Shown here: positions 52,172 to 60,789 of the stretch, one piece after another | Layout: every line of letters begins with the position of its first letter | How positions within the stretch are numbered: position 1 is the stretch's first letter | Source of the DNA: JAJPXC01 sp964628905 | GTDB lineage: Bacteria > Bacteroidota > Bacteroidia > Bacteroidales > Muribaculaceae | DNA: 64,000 nt | Assembly: GCA_964628905.1 (NCBI GenBank) | Contig: CAZVNS010000007.1 | Location: 1-64,000, forward strand | Direction of reading: 5' to 3' | The notes under the pieces: model-generated | Databases searched by the model: none | What the model saw: only the letters and a program-made list of their open reading frames with translations | Told to the model about the DNA's origin: nothing | Position numbers and translations under genes: made by a program

Positions 52172-52546
52172 TCATTTCTGCTTTGCGTCGACGCAGAGTG
52201 TGGCATGAGGCACAGCGCGAAGTCGCTCCTTGGGTATGAGCTTGCCGGTGGCGCGGCAGATGCCGTAGGTTTTGTTCTCGATGCGCACCAGGGCGTTCTG
52301 CAGGTGGGTGATGAACTTGAGCTGTCGTTGCGCCAACTGTCCGGCCTCCTCCTTGCTCAGCGTAGCCGCGCCCTCCTCGAGGGTTTTGAACGTGGGGGAA
52401 GTGTCGGCAGTGTCGTTGCCATCGGAGTTGAGTATGTTGGAGCGCAGCAGCTCATAGTCGCGCTGGGCTTTTGCTAGCTTCTCGAGGATCAGCTCCTTGA
52501 ACTCCTGGAGCTCCTCGTCGCTATAGCGGGTCTTTTCTTCGCTCAT
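52172..52546 (-). CDS. TraR/DksA-family transcription factor lacking two zinc ligands
   Basis: A 124-residue DksA-like protein: N-terminal coiled coil (about 5-45 and 62-88; ELQEFKELILEKLAKAQRDY), then the zinc-finger-like tail YGICRATGKLIPKERLRAVPHATLCVDAK. Only two of the four canonical cysteines remain; the second and fourth are replaced by Thr and Asp. Zinc binding is therefore doubtful, as in other Bacteroidales members I recall. It would act on RNA polymerase through the secondary channel. It lies between ileS (14 nt) and lspA (1 nt). Confidence 0.88.
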   Translation of the reverse strand: MSEEKTRYSDEELQEFKELILEKLAKAQRDYELLRSNILNSDGNDTADTSPTFKTLEEGAATLSKEEAGQLAQRQLKFITHLQNALVRIENKTYGICRATGKLIPKERLRAVPHATLCVDAKQK

Positions 52547-52560
52547 AGGTCGTTAGTGTG

Positions 52561-55500
52561 TTATGCTTTAGTAATCTTGACGTTAATGGTGACGCCGTCG
52601 ATGTCGAGCACTTCATCCTCAGCCGGATCAGCCACGGGGGCGAGGGTGAGGTCGGCGGCGAGCACCTGGCTCATGATGTAGCCGCGGAAATCCTCAACGG
52701 CGGGGGTCACCTCGGCCGAAGGCTCAATCACGATGTTGATGCGGTCGGTGATGTCGTAGTCGCGGCTCTTGCGTATGTTTTGGATGCGGTTGACAAGGTC
52801 GCGTGCCAGACCCTCGCGGCGGAGCTCTTCGGTGAGGGTGATGTCGAGTGCCACGGTCACGGTGCCCTCGTTGGCCACCTGCCATCCGGGGATATCCTGC
52901 GAGATGATCTCCACGTCGTCGCGCTCGATGGTCACGGGAGCGCCGTCGACGTCGAGGGTCAGCGAGCTGGTGGTTTCGAGTTGGCGGATCTGCTCTTGCG
53001 AGAGGTTCTGCAGCTGAGCGGCCACAGCCTTCATCTGCTTACCGAGCTTCTTGCCGAGCACCTTGAAGTTGGGCTTCACGCTCTTCACCAGTATGCCTGA
53101 GGCATCGTCGACGAGGCGCAACTCCTTGACGTTCACCTCATTCTTGATCAAGTCGGCTACTGCCTCGATAGCCTCGCGCTGATGTGCATCTACCGCAGGC
53201 ACCATCAGGGTCGACAGCGGCTGACGCACCTTCAGGTTGGCGTTGCGGCGCAGGGCCAGCACCATCGAGGTGATGGTCTGAGCCAGGTTCATGCGCTCCT
53301 CAAGAGCCTCATCGATCAGCGACTCGTCGTAGGTGGGGAAGTCGGCCATGTGAACCGATGCGTCTGCATCGCCGTTGAGGTCGCGGTAGAGCTGGTCGGT
53401 GTAGAAGGGTGCCACAGGTGCCATCAGCAGGGCTACGGTCTTGAGACAGGTGTAGAGGGTCTGATAGGCGGCGAGCTTGTCAGCGTCCATCTCCCCACCC
53501 CAGAAGCGTTTGCGGTTGAGGCGCACATACCAGTTGCTGAGGTTGTCGATCACGAAGTCGGAGATGGCGCGAGCGGCCTTGGTGGGTTCGTAGTCGGCAA
53601 GGTCAGCGTCGACCTCCTTCACCAGCGAGTTGAGCAGCGAGATAATCCAGCGGTCGATCTCGGGACGCTCAGCCACAGGAATCTGCGGTGCCGCAGGGTC
53701 GAAGTTGTCGACGTTGGCGTAGAGTGCGAAGAGCTTATATGTGTTGAAGAGGGTGGAGAAGAGCTTGCGGGCTGTCTCACCCACTCCGGCGGTGTCGAAT
53801 TTGAGGTTATCCCAGGGGGATGAGTTGGAGATCATGTACCAACGCACGGGGTCTGAGCCGAATTTTTCGATGGTCTCGAAGGGATTGACGGCGTTGCCAA
53901 GACGCTTCGACATCTTGTTGCCATCCTTGTCGAGCACCAGGCCGTTTGAAACTACTGCCTTATATGCCACGGAGTTGAACACCATAGTGGCGATGGCGTG
54001 GAGGGTGAAGAACCATCCGCGTGTCTGATCGACGCCCTCGGCGATGAAGTCGGCGGGAAACATTATGCGGTCGTCGACAAGTGCCTTATGCTCAAACGGA
54101 TAGTGGAGTTGTGCGTAGGGCATCGAGCCTGAGTCGAACCAAACGTCGATCAGGTCCAATTCGCGGCGCATCGGGCGGCCTGTGGGCGACACGAGTACGA
54201 TATCGTCGACGTAGGGACGGTGGAGGTCAATCTTTTCATAGTTTTCCTTGGTGCAGTCGCCGGGCTTGAAGCCTTTGTCGGCCAAGGGGTTGGATTTCAT
54301 CACACCGGCCTCTACGGCTTTGTCGATTTCGTTGTAGAGGGTCTCCACGGAGTCGATGCAGATTTCCTCCTTGGCGTCATCGGTGCGCCAGATGGGCAGA
54401 GGTGTGCCCCAGTAGCGGGAGCGCGACAGGTTCCAATCCTGGAGGTTCTCAAGCCACTTGCCGAAGCGGCCTGTACCGGTCGATTGCGGCTTCCACTTGA
54501 TAGTTTGGTTAAGCTCGATCATGCGGTCGCGGGCCGCTGTTGAGCGGATAAACCAGCTGTCCAAGGGGTAGTAGAGCACGGGCTTGTCGGTACGCCAGCA
54601 GTGGGGGTAGTTGTGCACGTGCTTCTCGATTTTGAACACCAGGCCGCGCTGCTTCAATTCCATGCAGATCTCCACGTCGAGGGTTTCGGTCTCGTCGGTG
54701 GCATCGGGGTTGTAGGCGTTCTTGACATACTTGCCGGCCCAGCGGCTATAGAGGTCCACGTCGACCATCGCCTCGACGAATGCGGGGTCGAGGTCCTCGA
54801 GGCGGAAGAAGCGGCCTGTCAGGTCGACCATCGGGCGGATGTCGCCATCCTTGTCGATCAGATGCAACGGTGGCACGCCCGCAGCTCGCGACACGCGCAA
54901 GTCGTCAGCACCAAACGTACCGGCGATGTGCACGATACCCGTACCATCCTCGGTCGACACATAGTCGCCCTCAATCAGGCGGAACGCTCCCTCACCGGGG
55001 TTGACCCAGGGGAGGAGCTGCTCGTAGTTGAGGTTCATCGCCACCAGGTCGCGTCCTGAGTAGTTGGCCACGATCTCGTAGGGCACCACCTTGTCACCCC
55101 TCTTATAGTCGGCGAGCGCCCGTTCCTTGGCCTTTGCGCCAAACACTGAGTCAATCAGCGCTGTGGCGAGCACCACGGTGATGGGTTCGCCCGAATAGGG
55201 GTTGAATGTGCGCACCACGCTGTAGTCGATTGCCGGGCCGAGAGCCAGGGCGGTGTTCGACGGCAGTGTCCACGGTGTGGTGGTCCATGCGATATAGTAG
55301 GGTGTGCCGTGGCCGGTCATCGAGGGGATGGGGTTGGTGGCGCGGAACATGGCTATGCAGGTGGTATCCTTGACGTCGCGGTAGCAGCCGGGCTGGTTGA
55401 GCTCATGTGAGCTGAGGCCGGTGCCGGCGGCGGGTGAATATGGCTGGATGGTGTAGCCCTTGTAGAGGTAGTCGTTCTTATAGAGCTGAGCCAAGAGCCA

Positions 55501-55983
55501 CCATACCGACTCGATGTAGCGGTTGTCGTAGGTGATGTATGGGTCGGTGGTATCCACCCAGTAGCCCATGATGTCGGTCAGGGTCTCCCATTCGCGAGTG
55601 TACTTCATCACCTCGCGGCGGCAGGCAGCGTTGTACTCGTCGACCGAGATCTTCTTGCCGATATCCTCCTTGGTGATGCCGAGCGACTTCTCCACGCCCA
55701 GCTCCACGGGGAGGCCGTGGGTGTCCCATCCGGCCTTGCGGCTCACATGGAAGCCCTTCATCGACTTATAGCGGCAGAATATATCCTTGATGGTGCGCGC
55801 CATCACGTGGTGGATGCCGGGCATACCGTTGGCCGATGGGGGGCCTTCGTAGAACACAAATTCGGGGTTGCCTTCGCGTATCTTCATCGACTCCTCAAAG
55901 AGGTTGGCCTTATGCCATTTGTCGAGCATCTCCTTGTTGATGTCGGAGAGGTTGAAGCTGCTATATTCGTTGAATTTTTTCAT
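52561..55983 (-). CDS. ileS: Isoleucyl-tRNA synthetase
   Basis: Class I aminoacyl-tRNA synthetase of 1140 residues, with the HIGH-type motif PPSANGMPGIHHVMAR at the N-terminus. The CP1 editing domain follows (WTTTPWTLPSNTALALG; EDGTGIVHIAGTFGADD). KMSKS is in KDGNKMSKRLGNAVNPFE. The anticodon-binding domain follows with a C-terminal region lacking the zinc cysteines, which fits the long eukaryote-like IleS type. It heads the operon ileS-traR/dksA-lspA-DUF4296-orphan. Confidence 0.97.
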   Translation of the reverse strand: MKKFNEYSSFNLSDINKEMLDKWHKANLFEESMKIREGNPEFVFYEGPPSANGMPGIHHVMARTIKDIFCRYKSMKGFHVSRKAGWDTHGLPVELGVEKSLGITKEDIGKKISVDEYNAACRREVMKYTREWETLTDIMGYWVDTTDPYITYDNRYIESVWWLLAQLYKNDYLYKGYTIQPYSPAAGTGLSSHELNQPGCYRDVKDTTCIAMFRATNPIPSMTGHGTPYYIAWTTTPWTLPSNTALALGPAIDYSVVRTFNPYSGEPITVVLATALIDSVFGAKAKERALADYKRGDKVVPYEIVANYSGRDLVAMNLNYEQLLPWVNPGEGAFRLIEGDYVSTEDGTGIVHIAGTFGADDLRVSRAAGVPPLHLIDKDGDIRPMVDLTGRFFRLEDLDPAFVEAMVDVDLYSRWAGKYVKNAYNPDATDETETLDVEICMELKQRGLVFKIEKHVHNYPHCWRTDKPVLYYPLDSWFIRSTAARDRMIELNQTIKWKPQSTGTGRFGKWLENLQDWNLSRSRYWGTPLPIWRTDDAKEEICIDSVETLYNEIDKAVEAGVMKSNPLADKGFKPGDCTKENYEKIDLHRPYVDDIVLVSPTGRPMRRELDLIDVWFDSGSMPYAQLHYPFEHKALVDDRIMFPADFIAEGVDQTRGWFFTLHAIATMVFNSVAYKAVVSNGLVLDKDGNKMSKRLGNAVNPFETIEKFGSDPVRWYMISNSSPWDNLKFDTAGVGETARKLFSTLFNTYKLFALYANVDNFDPAAPQIPVAERPEIDRWIISLLNSLVKEVDADLADYEPTKAARAISDFVIDNLSNWYVRLNRKRFWGGEMDADKLAAYQTLYTCLKTVALLMAPVAPFYTDQLYRDLNGDADASVHMADFPTYDESLIDEALEERMNLAQTITSMVLALRRNANLKVRQPLSTLMVPAVDAHQREAIEAVADLIKNEVNVKELRLVDDASGILVKSVKPNFKVLGKKLGKQMKAVAAQLQNLSQEQIRQLETTSSLTLDVDGAPVTIERDDVEIISQDIPGWQVANEGTVTVALDITLTEELRREGLARDLVNRIQNIRKSRDYDITDRINIVIEPSAEVTPAVEDFRGYIMSQVLAADLTLAPVADPAEDEVLDIDGVTINVKITKA

Positions 55984-56012
55984 CGGTAGAGGTGGATAAT
56001 TATTCTAAGCCG

Positions 56013-56020
56013 CGAAGTTA
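56013..56020 (-). promoter_or_regulatory. Probable promoter -7 element of the ileS operon
   Basis: TAACTTCG on the minus strand, in the context TTTTTTGTAACTTCGC, lies 29 nt before the ATG. It has TTCG instead of TTTG, as at prfA and udk. Confidence 0.5.
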
Positions 56021-56044
56021 CAAAAAATCTTTTAATTATTGACA

Positions 56045-56107
56045 CATTAGAGTCATTAAGGACTTTAAGGACTTTAAGAACATTAAGTACATTAAGGTCG
56101 TTAAGGG
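56045..56107. repeat. 9-bp tandem repeat array (seven units)
   Basis: Units CATTAGAGT, CATTAAGGA, CTTTAAGGA, CTTTAAGAA, CATTAAGTA, CATTAAGGT, CGTTAAGGG follow the same cnTTAAGga core as the array at 11062-11124. It sits upstream of the ileS promoter. Confidence 0.85.
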
Positions 56108-56114
56108 ACTGGAG

Positions 56115-56149
56115 GCGGGGCGCCACCGTGCCCCGCGGTTTCGCCGCGG
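56115..56149. repeat. GC-rich palindromes beside the 9-bp array
   Basis: GCGGGG-N10-CCCCGC (56115-56136) overlaps CCGCGG-TTTCG-CCGCGG (56133-56149). They resemble REP-tail elements but lack the GTCGCTCC core. Confidence 0.5.
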
Positions 56150-56163
56150 AGACCTAACAGCAG

Positions 56164-56194
56164 CAGAGGCCGCCCCTGGTGGGAGCGGCCTCTG
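56164..56194 (-). terminator. Terminator of the broken secreted-protein gene
   Basis: CAGAGGCCGC and GCGGCCTCTG form a 10-bp stem with an 11-nt loop, 23 nt after the stop codon at 56217. It is similar in sequence to the hairpin at 56973-56998. Confidence 0.65.
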
Positions 56195-56216
56195 GTATAT
56201 TAAGGGAGGTGTATGC

Positions 56217-56762
56217 TTACTTGATCATCACCTTAGAGGCGCGGTTGCCTTGCATCTTGATGTAGATGCAGGGGCCAGGATTCTCGATCTCCACACCCTG
56301 GAGGTTGAAGTAGCGTACCGGGCCGTCGTTCAGTTCAGCGCCCTGAGCCTCTACCTCCTCAACGCCGGTCGAAGCGTCGTCGGCAAATGCGTAGTAGCGG
56401 GTAGCGGTAGCAGGGGTGGCTTCGTATTGCGATAGAACAGGTATACACCTTGGCCTCCATTGCCGTAAGAGTAGTGCTTAGAGCCGGGGTCACGTCCTTC
56501 GGTAACATGTACTGCACAGAAGAAGGGATCCTCCATGTTGCGCATCACCTCGACACCCTGGGGACTGGTTGAACTGAAGTGCGGCGAAGGGGTTGGCTGT
56601 ACCTGACGATGAGGGGGTGTAAGCCTCGACTGTGCCCTGCTCGGCATCGGGGATGTTGACATCGCCGCCGGAGTAGGTCAATCCTCCGTCGGTGAATGTT
56701 TCAGCCGAAATCACAGGAACAGCCATCACCGATGCCAACAGCACGGGTAACAGATGTTTCAT
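56217..56762 (-). pseudogene. Frameshifted secreted protein with Bacteroidales C-terminal tail
   Basis: The ATG at 56762 starts a clear signal peptide (MKHLLPVLLASVMAVPVISA), then TFTDGGLTYSGGDVNIPDAE. Continuity requires a frame change near 56565, after FAALQFNQ, into PQGVEVMRNMEDPFFCAVH. A second change near 56420 leads into ATRYYAFADDASTGVEEVE and the tail VRYFNLQGVEIENPGPCIYI...QGNRASKVMIK. Joined, it would be about 180 residues. The tail matches those at 29.4 and 61.2 kb. Two indels in 540 bp suggest decay, although sequencing error cannot be excluded. Confidence 0.7.
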
Positions 56763-56943
56763 TTAAGGTTAGGGTTAGTTGTTTATGGTTTATTAATGTT
56801 AGGTGTTTGTAATAGCGCTATAAGGTGCGTTACAGTCACGTAAGGCAGTTGTCTTATAGACGGGAGCAAAATATAACATATTTTTAACTTTGACCGCTAT
56901 TTTTAAAACTTTAACTAAGTCTGTAACAAATCCAAAAACACAA

Positions 56944-56998
56944 GCGTGCGTATCCGCGGACGCACGCAGAGAGAGGCCGCGCTTGTGGGCGCGGCCTC
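56944..56998 (-). terminator. Terminator hairpins after the LRR gene
   Basis: GCGTGCGT...ACGCACGC (8-bp stem, 56944-56967) is followed by the perfect 10-bp stem GAGGCCGCGC-TTGTGG-GCGCGGCCTC (56973-56998). These probably end the minus-strand LRR transcript. The rest of the 56763-57060 gap is AT-rich, with a plus-strand TAACTTTG at 56885-56892 that has no gene behind it. Confidence 0.65.
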
Positions 56999-57060
56999 CG
57001 GGGGGGGTGCTGTCCGGCCATCGCCTTACAGCTATCATCACTATTGTTAATGAGTGCGGA

Positions 57061-58119
57061 TCAATAGTTCCACTGGCAGGCGATCTGGTTGAGGTTGGGG
57101 CAAGCCATAGTGCGCATGTCGACGATTATGTTGAAGCGGCAGTTGATGTAGGTAAGTGCCTGGTCGAACGATACATCGAGCGTGGTCAGCTGGTTGTTGT
57201 CGCAAAGCAGACGCTGCAGGAAGGTCTGGTTGGAGAGGTTGATGGTAGTAAGGTCGTTGTAAGAGCAGTCGACGAATACCAGGCGGGGGCATTGCTCGAC
57301 GGTGAGCTGGGTGAGGTCGTTGTAAGAGCAAACGAGGTCGAGGAGCACGTCGCAGTTGCGCACGGCCAGCGAGGTCATGTTGTTGTCGGAGCACATGAAG
57401 GTCGACAGTGCGGGCAGGCCCGACACGATCATCTGCGAGATGCGGTTGTCGTAGACGTTGAGGTTCGCAAGGTTCTCTACCTCAAAGAGGTTGAGCGAGG
57501 TCAGGCGGTTGTAGCCGCAGTAGAGGTTCTTCAGGGCGGTGCAGCCGTCGATCATCAGGTTTTCGAGGTGGCAACCCTGGCAGTTGAGGGTTTCAATGGT
57601 AGTTGAGCCTGACACGTTGAGGTCAACGAAGAGGTTGTTGGAGCAGTTGAGGTTCTTCAACATAGGGGTGTCGGTGATCTCCAGCTCGGTGAGGCGGTTG
57701 TGGTAGATCGAGAGTTTCTGCATGGCGGTGCAACCGGTTGTGTTTACGTCGCGGAGCTTGTTGCGCGAGGCGTTGACATCAACCAGCGCGGCGTCGCCGC
57801 TGACGTTAAGGGCTGTGAGGGCGTTGCGCGACACGTCGAGCTTGGTAAGGGCTGAGAACCCGGTGAGCACGAGGTCGCCGGCGAGGTGTTTATCTTTCCA
57901 CTCGATTGCGGTGACATGGCCGTTGGCTACGGTGACGCCTTCCCAAGTCGAGGGAGCGTTGAGGTCGGTGATCTTAAGAGCCTGGGCGTTTGTGCCACCC
58001 TTTTCAGATGTCATTGAGAGGAAGGCCTGTAGCTGCTTCATCTCCTTCTTGTCGACTTTCTGTGCGAAAGCTACCACGCCACACAGCATGACAGCGATCA
58101 GTAATAGAGCTTTTTTCAT
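57061..58119 (-). CDS. Secreted leucine-rich-repeat protein
   Basis: A 352-residue exported protein with signal peptide MKKALLLIAVMLCGVVAFAQ. About a dozen short LRR units run from residue 85 to the end with the pattern L-x-x-L-x-C/V-S-x-N-x-L (LTKLDVSRNALTALNVSG; LKNLNCSNNLFVDLNVSG; LYCGYNRLTSLNLFEV; FVDCSYNDLTTINLSN). This is the internalin-J-like class, with frequent cysteines in the inner strand. It lacks the C-terminal tail present on its broken neighbours. The ATG at 58119 is chosen over a TTG at 58125. Surface display and ligand binding are inferred only from the fold. Confidence 0.88.
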   Translation of the reverse strand: MKKALLLIAVMLCGVVAFAQKVDKKEMKQLQAFLSMTSEKGGTNAQALKITDLNAPSTWEGVTVANGHVTAIEWKDKHLAGDLVLTGFSALTKLDVSRNALTALNVSGDAALVDVNASRNKLRDVNTTGCTAMQKLSIYHNRLTELEITDTPMLKNLNCSNNLFVDLNVSGSTTIETLNCQGCHLENLMIDGCTALKNLYCGYNRLTSLNLFEVENLANLNVYDNRISQMIVSGLPALSTFMCSDNNMTSLAVRNCDVLLDLVCSYNDLTQLTVEQCPRLVFVDCSYNDLTTINLSNQTFLQRLLCDNNQLTTLDVSFDQALTYINCRFNIIVDMRTMACPNLNQIACQWNY

Positions 58120-58162
58120 AAACAATAGTTGTTAGTTTTTTAGTTTTTTAAGTTATTGAGTT

Positions 58163-58193
58163 GTAGTGACGCTCCCTGAAGCGTCTGCGCTAC
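58163..58193. repeat. REP-like palindrome, copy I (degenerate)
   Basis: GTAGTGACGCTCCCTGAAGC followed by GTCTGCGCTAC preserves the stem layout of the family with several substitutions. It lies upstream of the LRR gene, next to a T/A-rich tract of TTTTTTA repeats. Confidence 0.55.
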
Positions 58194-58312
58194 CGAGTGA
58201 TGAGAAATTTTTAAGTTTTCCCTTCGATTTTAACTTAATAACACCAATCTCCGCGAAAGGTTTAAAGAAATTTTGAAATGGCGGTGTCCAACCACATCAA
58301 TGCGGAATATGT

Positions 58313-58320
58313 TATCTTTG
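58313..58320 (+). promoter_or_regulatory. Promoter -7 element of a dead gene
   Basis: TATCTTTG lies 16 nt before the ATG at 58336 and still looks intact although the gene is interrupted. Confidence 0.5.
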
Positions 58321-58335
58321 CAGAAACGCATGACT

Positions 58336-58548
58336 ATGAAACATCTCTTAGCTATAATTATCGCTCTTGCATGGGCTGCCTCCGCCGTTGGTGCCGACTA
58401 TGACACAGCCTGGCATCCCGACTAGCTATTGGCCGACTACGAGTATCGCTACGTGAACCAAGGGTCAGACTACGCGGGGCCGGTGCGCTCCACAATCATG
58501 GAACAACATGCAGGCATCCTCACAATATCTTACGTAATCAGATATTGA
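58336..58548 (+). pseudogene. Interrupted small secreted-protein gene
   Basis: ATG 58336 begins a good signal peptide (MKHLLAIIIALAWAASAVGA), then DYDTAWHPD and an in-frame TAG at 58423-58425. The frame continues LLADYEYRYVNQGSDYAGPV RSTIMEQ... and ends at TGA 58546-58548. One nonsense codon and a truncated 3' end indicate a dead gene. The family is not recognised. Confidence 0.55.
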
Positions 58549-58621
58549 CGTTGGCGTGATTGAGCACCCGGCAGCCTTCACCATTCCCGCAAGCCTGTTA
58601 TAGGAAGTTGGAATTTTTATC

Positions 58622-58836
58622 CGTGAGAAGACCGGCATCGACATCAACACAATCGGTGGCGACGAGGAGGCGCGGATAGTCTACGACAACCACATCGAAC
58701 GCCAAGATGACCCGTCGCTCAACTACGCCTACGTCGACGTCGGAGGCGGCAGCACCGAGATCAACATCATCCACGACGGCCAACTCGCGATGAGCCACTC
58801 ATACAACATCGGCACCGTGCGACTGCTCACCGGCAG
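58622..58836 (+). pseudogene. Internal fragment of a Ppx/GppA-type phosphatase
   Basis: About 71 codons translate without interruption to a piece of an exopolyphosphatase/GppA protein: EKTGIDINTIGGDEEARIVY, then YAYVDVGGGSTEINIIHDG and SYNIGTVRLLTG. These are the family's conserved ASKHA nucleotide-binding motifs. Both ends of the gene are missing. The right end stops exactly where REP copy H begins, as if the palindrome had inserted or the deletion had ended there. Confidence 0.75.
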
Positions 58837-58890
58837 GTCGCTCCCTGGAGCGTCCGCGACAACACCAACAAATATCAAGGTGCGTCCGCG
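58830..58890. repeat. REP-like palindrome, copy H, with a partial second unit
   Basis: CCGGCAGGTCGCTCCCTGGAGC then GTCCGCGACAAC is followed about 20 nt later by a half unit GGTGCGTCCGCGACAACGCC. It interrupts the Ppx/GppA fragment. Confidence 0.75.
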
Positions 58891-58925
58891 ACAACGCCAA
58901 ATCCTATACAAAAGCTAACCGGGGT

Positions 58926-59495
58926 TTAGAGGCCTTTGACGCGGTCGGGGTTGCGGGCGACGAAGTCTTTCCAGGAGTTGGAGCCGCGGGGCACGGTGAT
59001 GGGCTTGGAGGTCTCGTAGTAGTGGCAGAGGGCGGCGGCAAGGGCGTCGGTGGCATCGAGGGTGGTGTGCATGTCCTCGGCGGGGATGGCTAGGGTACGG
59101 CGCAGCATCTCCTGCACCTGCTCCTTAGAGGCGGCGCCATTGCCGGTGATGGCCTGCTTGATCTTGCGAGGCTCATATTCGGTGATGGGTACCTGGCGGG
59201 CGAGGGCGGCGGCCATAGCTACACCCTGGGCGCGGCCGAGCTTGAGCATCGACTGCACGTTCTTGCCGAAGAAGGGGGCCTCAATCGCCATCTCGTCGGG
59301 GAGATACTGCTCCACCAGCCCCAACACGCGCTCGTAGATGCGCGCGAGGCGCAGGTAATGGCTCTCGAATTTCGACAGCTTTATCACGCCCAAGGCTATC
59401 ATCTGAGGTTTCCTACCCTGCACTCCAAGTATGCCGTAGCCCATCAGGTTGGTGCCGGGGTCGATGCCGATTATCACCTTGTCCCACGGGGTCAT
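58926..59495 (-). CDS. ruvC: Holliday junction resolvase RuvC
   Basis: Endonuclease that resolves Holliday junctions with RuvAB. The 189-residue protein has the catalytic acidic residues in GIDPGTNLMGYG (D12), AIEAPFFGKN and the C-terminal DATDALAAALCH. PITEYEPRKIKQAITGNGAA is the substrate-facing segment. It is the last gene of GT2-DUF4286-ruvC; its start overlaps DUF4286 by four bases. RuvA and RuvB are not in the window. Confidence 0.95.
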   Translation of the reverse strand: MTPWDKVIIGIDPGTNLMGYGILGVQGRKPQMIALGVIKLSKFESHYLRLARIYERVLGLVEQYLPDEMAIEAPFFGKNVQSMLKLGRAQGVAMAAALARQVPITEYEPRKIKQAITGNGAASKEQVQEMLRRTLAIPAEDMHTTLDATDALAAALCHYYETSKPITVPRGSNSWKDFVARNPDRVKGL

Positions 59496-59779
59496 CGCAG
59501 CTCATCCATGTAGGTGGTGAAATACAGCGCGTTCCGGCCCATCTTCGCGGTCAGTTCTTTAAGCAGGGGGGCTTCGACGGTCTCCTCCCACTGCTCGGCT
59601 TGCTTGATTGTGTCAAACCGCCACTGCATGGCGAAACTGCTCACGTCGGGGTCTACCACGGTGAGGATGCGGGTGAACGAGGGCCGGCGGTCGAGCCGGT
59701 CGATTGTGGCGTTGGCCCAGTCGGTGAACTCTTGCTGGCGCTCGGCCAGGATGTGGAATGAGGTGTTGAGCAGTATCAT
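59492..59779 (-). CDS. DUF4286 family protein
   Basis: A 95-residue protein starting at the ATG at 59779 (MILLNTSFHILAERQQEFTD). It has the ferredoxin-like, dimeric alpha-beta-barrel look of DUF4286 (FAMQWRFDTIKQAEQWEETV; ALYFTTYMDELR). Function unknown, but neighbouring ruvC or the GT2 gene is a recurrent arrangement in Bacteroidetes as far as I recall. Four-base overlaps on both sides indicate a tightly coupled operon. Confidence 0.82.
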   Translation of the reverse strand: MILLNTSFHILAERQQEFTDWANATIDRLDRRPSFTRILTVVDPDVSSFAMQWRFDTIKQAEQWEETVEAPLLKELTAKMGRNALYFTTYMDELR

Positions 59780-60495
59780 CTGAACAGGAATTTGAAGTGG
59801 CTGGCCACAGTTGGGAGCGTGCCGTAATAACGGCACATTATCTTAAAGCGCTCCAGGAGCGACTTGCGGTGGTTGCGGGTGGTGACGCCCTCGTTGAGGT
59901 AGTCGATGAGCACGGCGTCGACATACTGGTTGCGCCGCGACTTGCGCAGGCAGCGCAGACACCACTCATAGTCGGCTGAGAAGCGGTAGCGCAGGTCGAA
60001 GGGCTCAGTGATCTTGCGCAGGGCCACAAAGGCCTGATGGCAAACCACCATGCCGTTGGCAAACGACTTGAACTCCAGCACCTCGGGAGCCGTCAGATGG
60101 CGGGGGCCGATGCGGCGGCGGTCGGCATCGACGATGTCGGTCTGGCCGTAGATGATGCCGGGATAGTCATTGTCCATGGCCGCGTCGGCTATGAGCTGGA
60201 GCGTGTCGGGGCTGTGGAACGAGTCGCCGGCGTTGAGGAATATCACATAGTCGCCGGTGGCGCGTGCCAGCCCCTTGTTCATCGCGTCGTAGAGGCCGCG
60301 GTCCGGCTCCGACACGATGGTGGTCAGCGGGTTGGCGGCTTGGTTGACGAGTTGCAGCGTGTTGTCGGTCGACGCTCCGTCGATCACCAGGTGCTCGTAG
60401 AGCCGGCACGTCTGCTCAGCGATGCTGCGCAGCGTCGGCTCCACAGTGTCGGCCGCGTTATACGTAATCGTGATAATCGAGAATAGCGGATGCAT
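59776..60495 (-). CDS. Family 2 glycosyltransferase
   Basis: A 239-residue GT-A fold transferase: FSIITITYNAADTVEPTLRS, nucleotide-binding DGASTDNT, SEPDRGLYDAMNKGLARATG and the DxD-like NAGDSF. The acceptor-side ADYEWCLR follows. No membrane helix is present. The similarity is to the colanic acid/WcaA-like branch of GT2. The sugar and acceptor are not predictable, and no polysaccharide cluster surrounds it. It is the first gene of the operon with DUF4286 and ruvC. Confidence 0.88.
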   Translation of the reverse strand: MHPLFSIITITYNAADTVEPTLRSIAEQTCRLYEHLVIDGASTDNTLQLVNQAANPLTTIVSEPDRGLYDAMNKGLARATGDYVIFLNAGDSFHSPDTLQLIADAAMDNDYPGIIYGQTDIVDADRRRIGPRHLTAPEVLEFKSFANGMVVCHQAFVALRKITEPFDLRYRFSADYEWCLRCLRKSRRNQYVDAVLIDYLNEGVTTRNHRKSLLERFKIMCRYYGTLPTVASHFKFLFR

Positions 60496-60520
60496 CAGAA
60501 ATAGTGTCCTAAACTTTTGG

Positions 60521-60528
60521 CAAATATA
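60521..60528 (-). promoter_or_regulatory. Promoter -7 element of GT2-DUF4286-ruvC
   Basis: TATATTTG on the minus strand lies 25 nt before the ATG at 60495. Confidence 0.6.
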
Positions 60529-60789
60529 CTCAATTTTTTCGGCCCGTCATGCACTTTTTTACTAACATCACAGGATATTAAAATCAAATTTTACCACCTT
60601 TGCATCGATTAAGCGTTTACTCAACGCTCATTCTTGACACTTAGAAACTTCGCAACTTTCAGTATTCGTCGAGATACGTTTTATGTAAATATGTCAGCAC
60701 CCTCCGCAGGCGCGCCACCATGTCATGCGCCGTCGGAGATTTTGCATATTTGCGTGAGACCTCCGCAACAGTTGCTCCTCCTACGAATC

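Noticed and set aside
56890..57606. A 238-codon plus-strand frame preceded by TAACTTTG
   Set aside because: It is almost wholly antisense to the intact LRR gene, and its Val/Glu/Gly-rich product is what the reverse of LRR codons gives. The promoter-like box has no plausible gene behind it.
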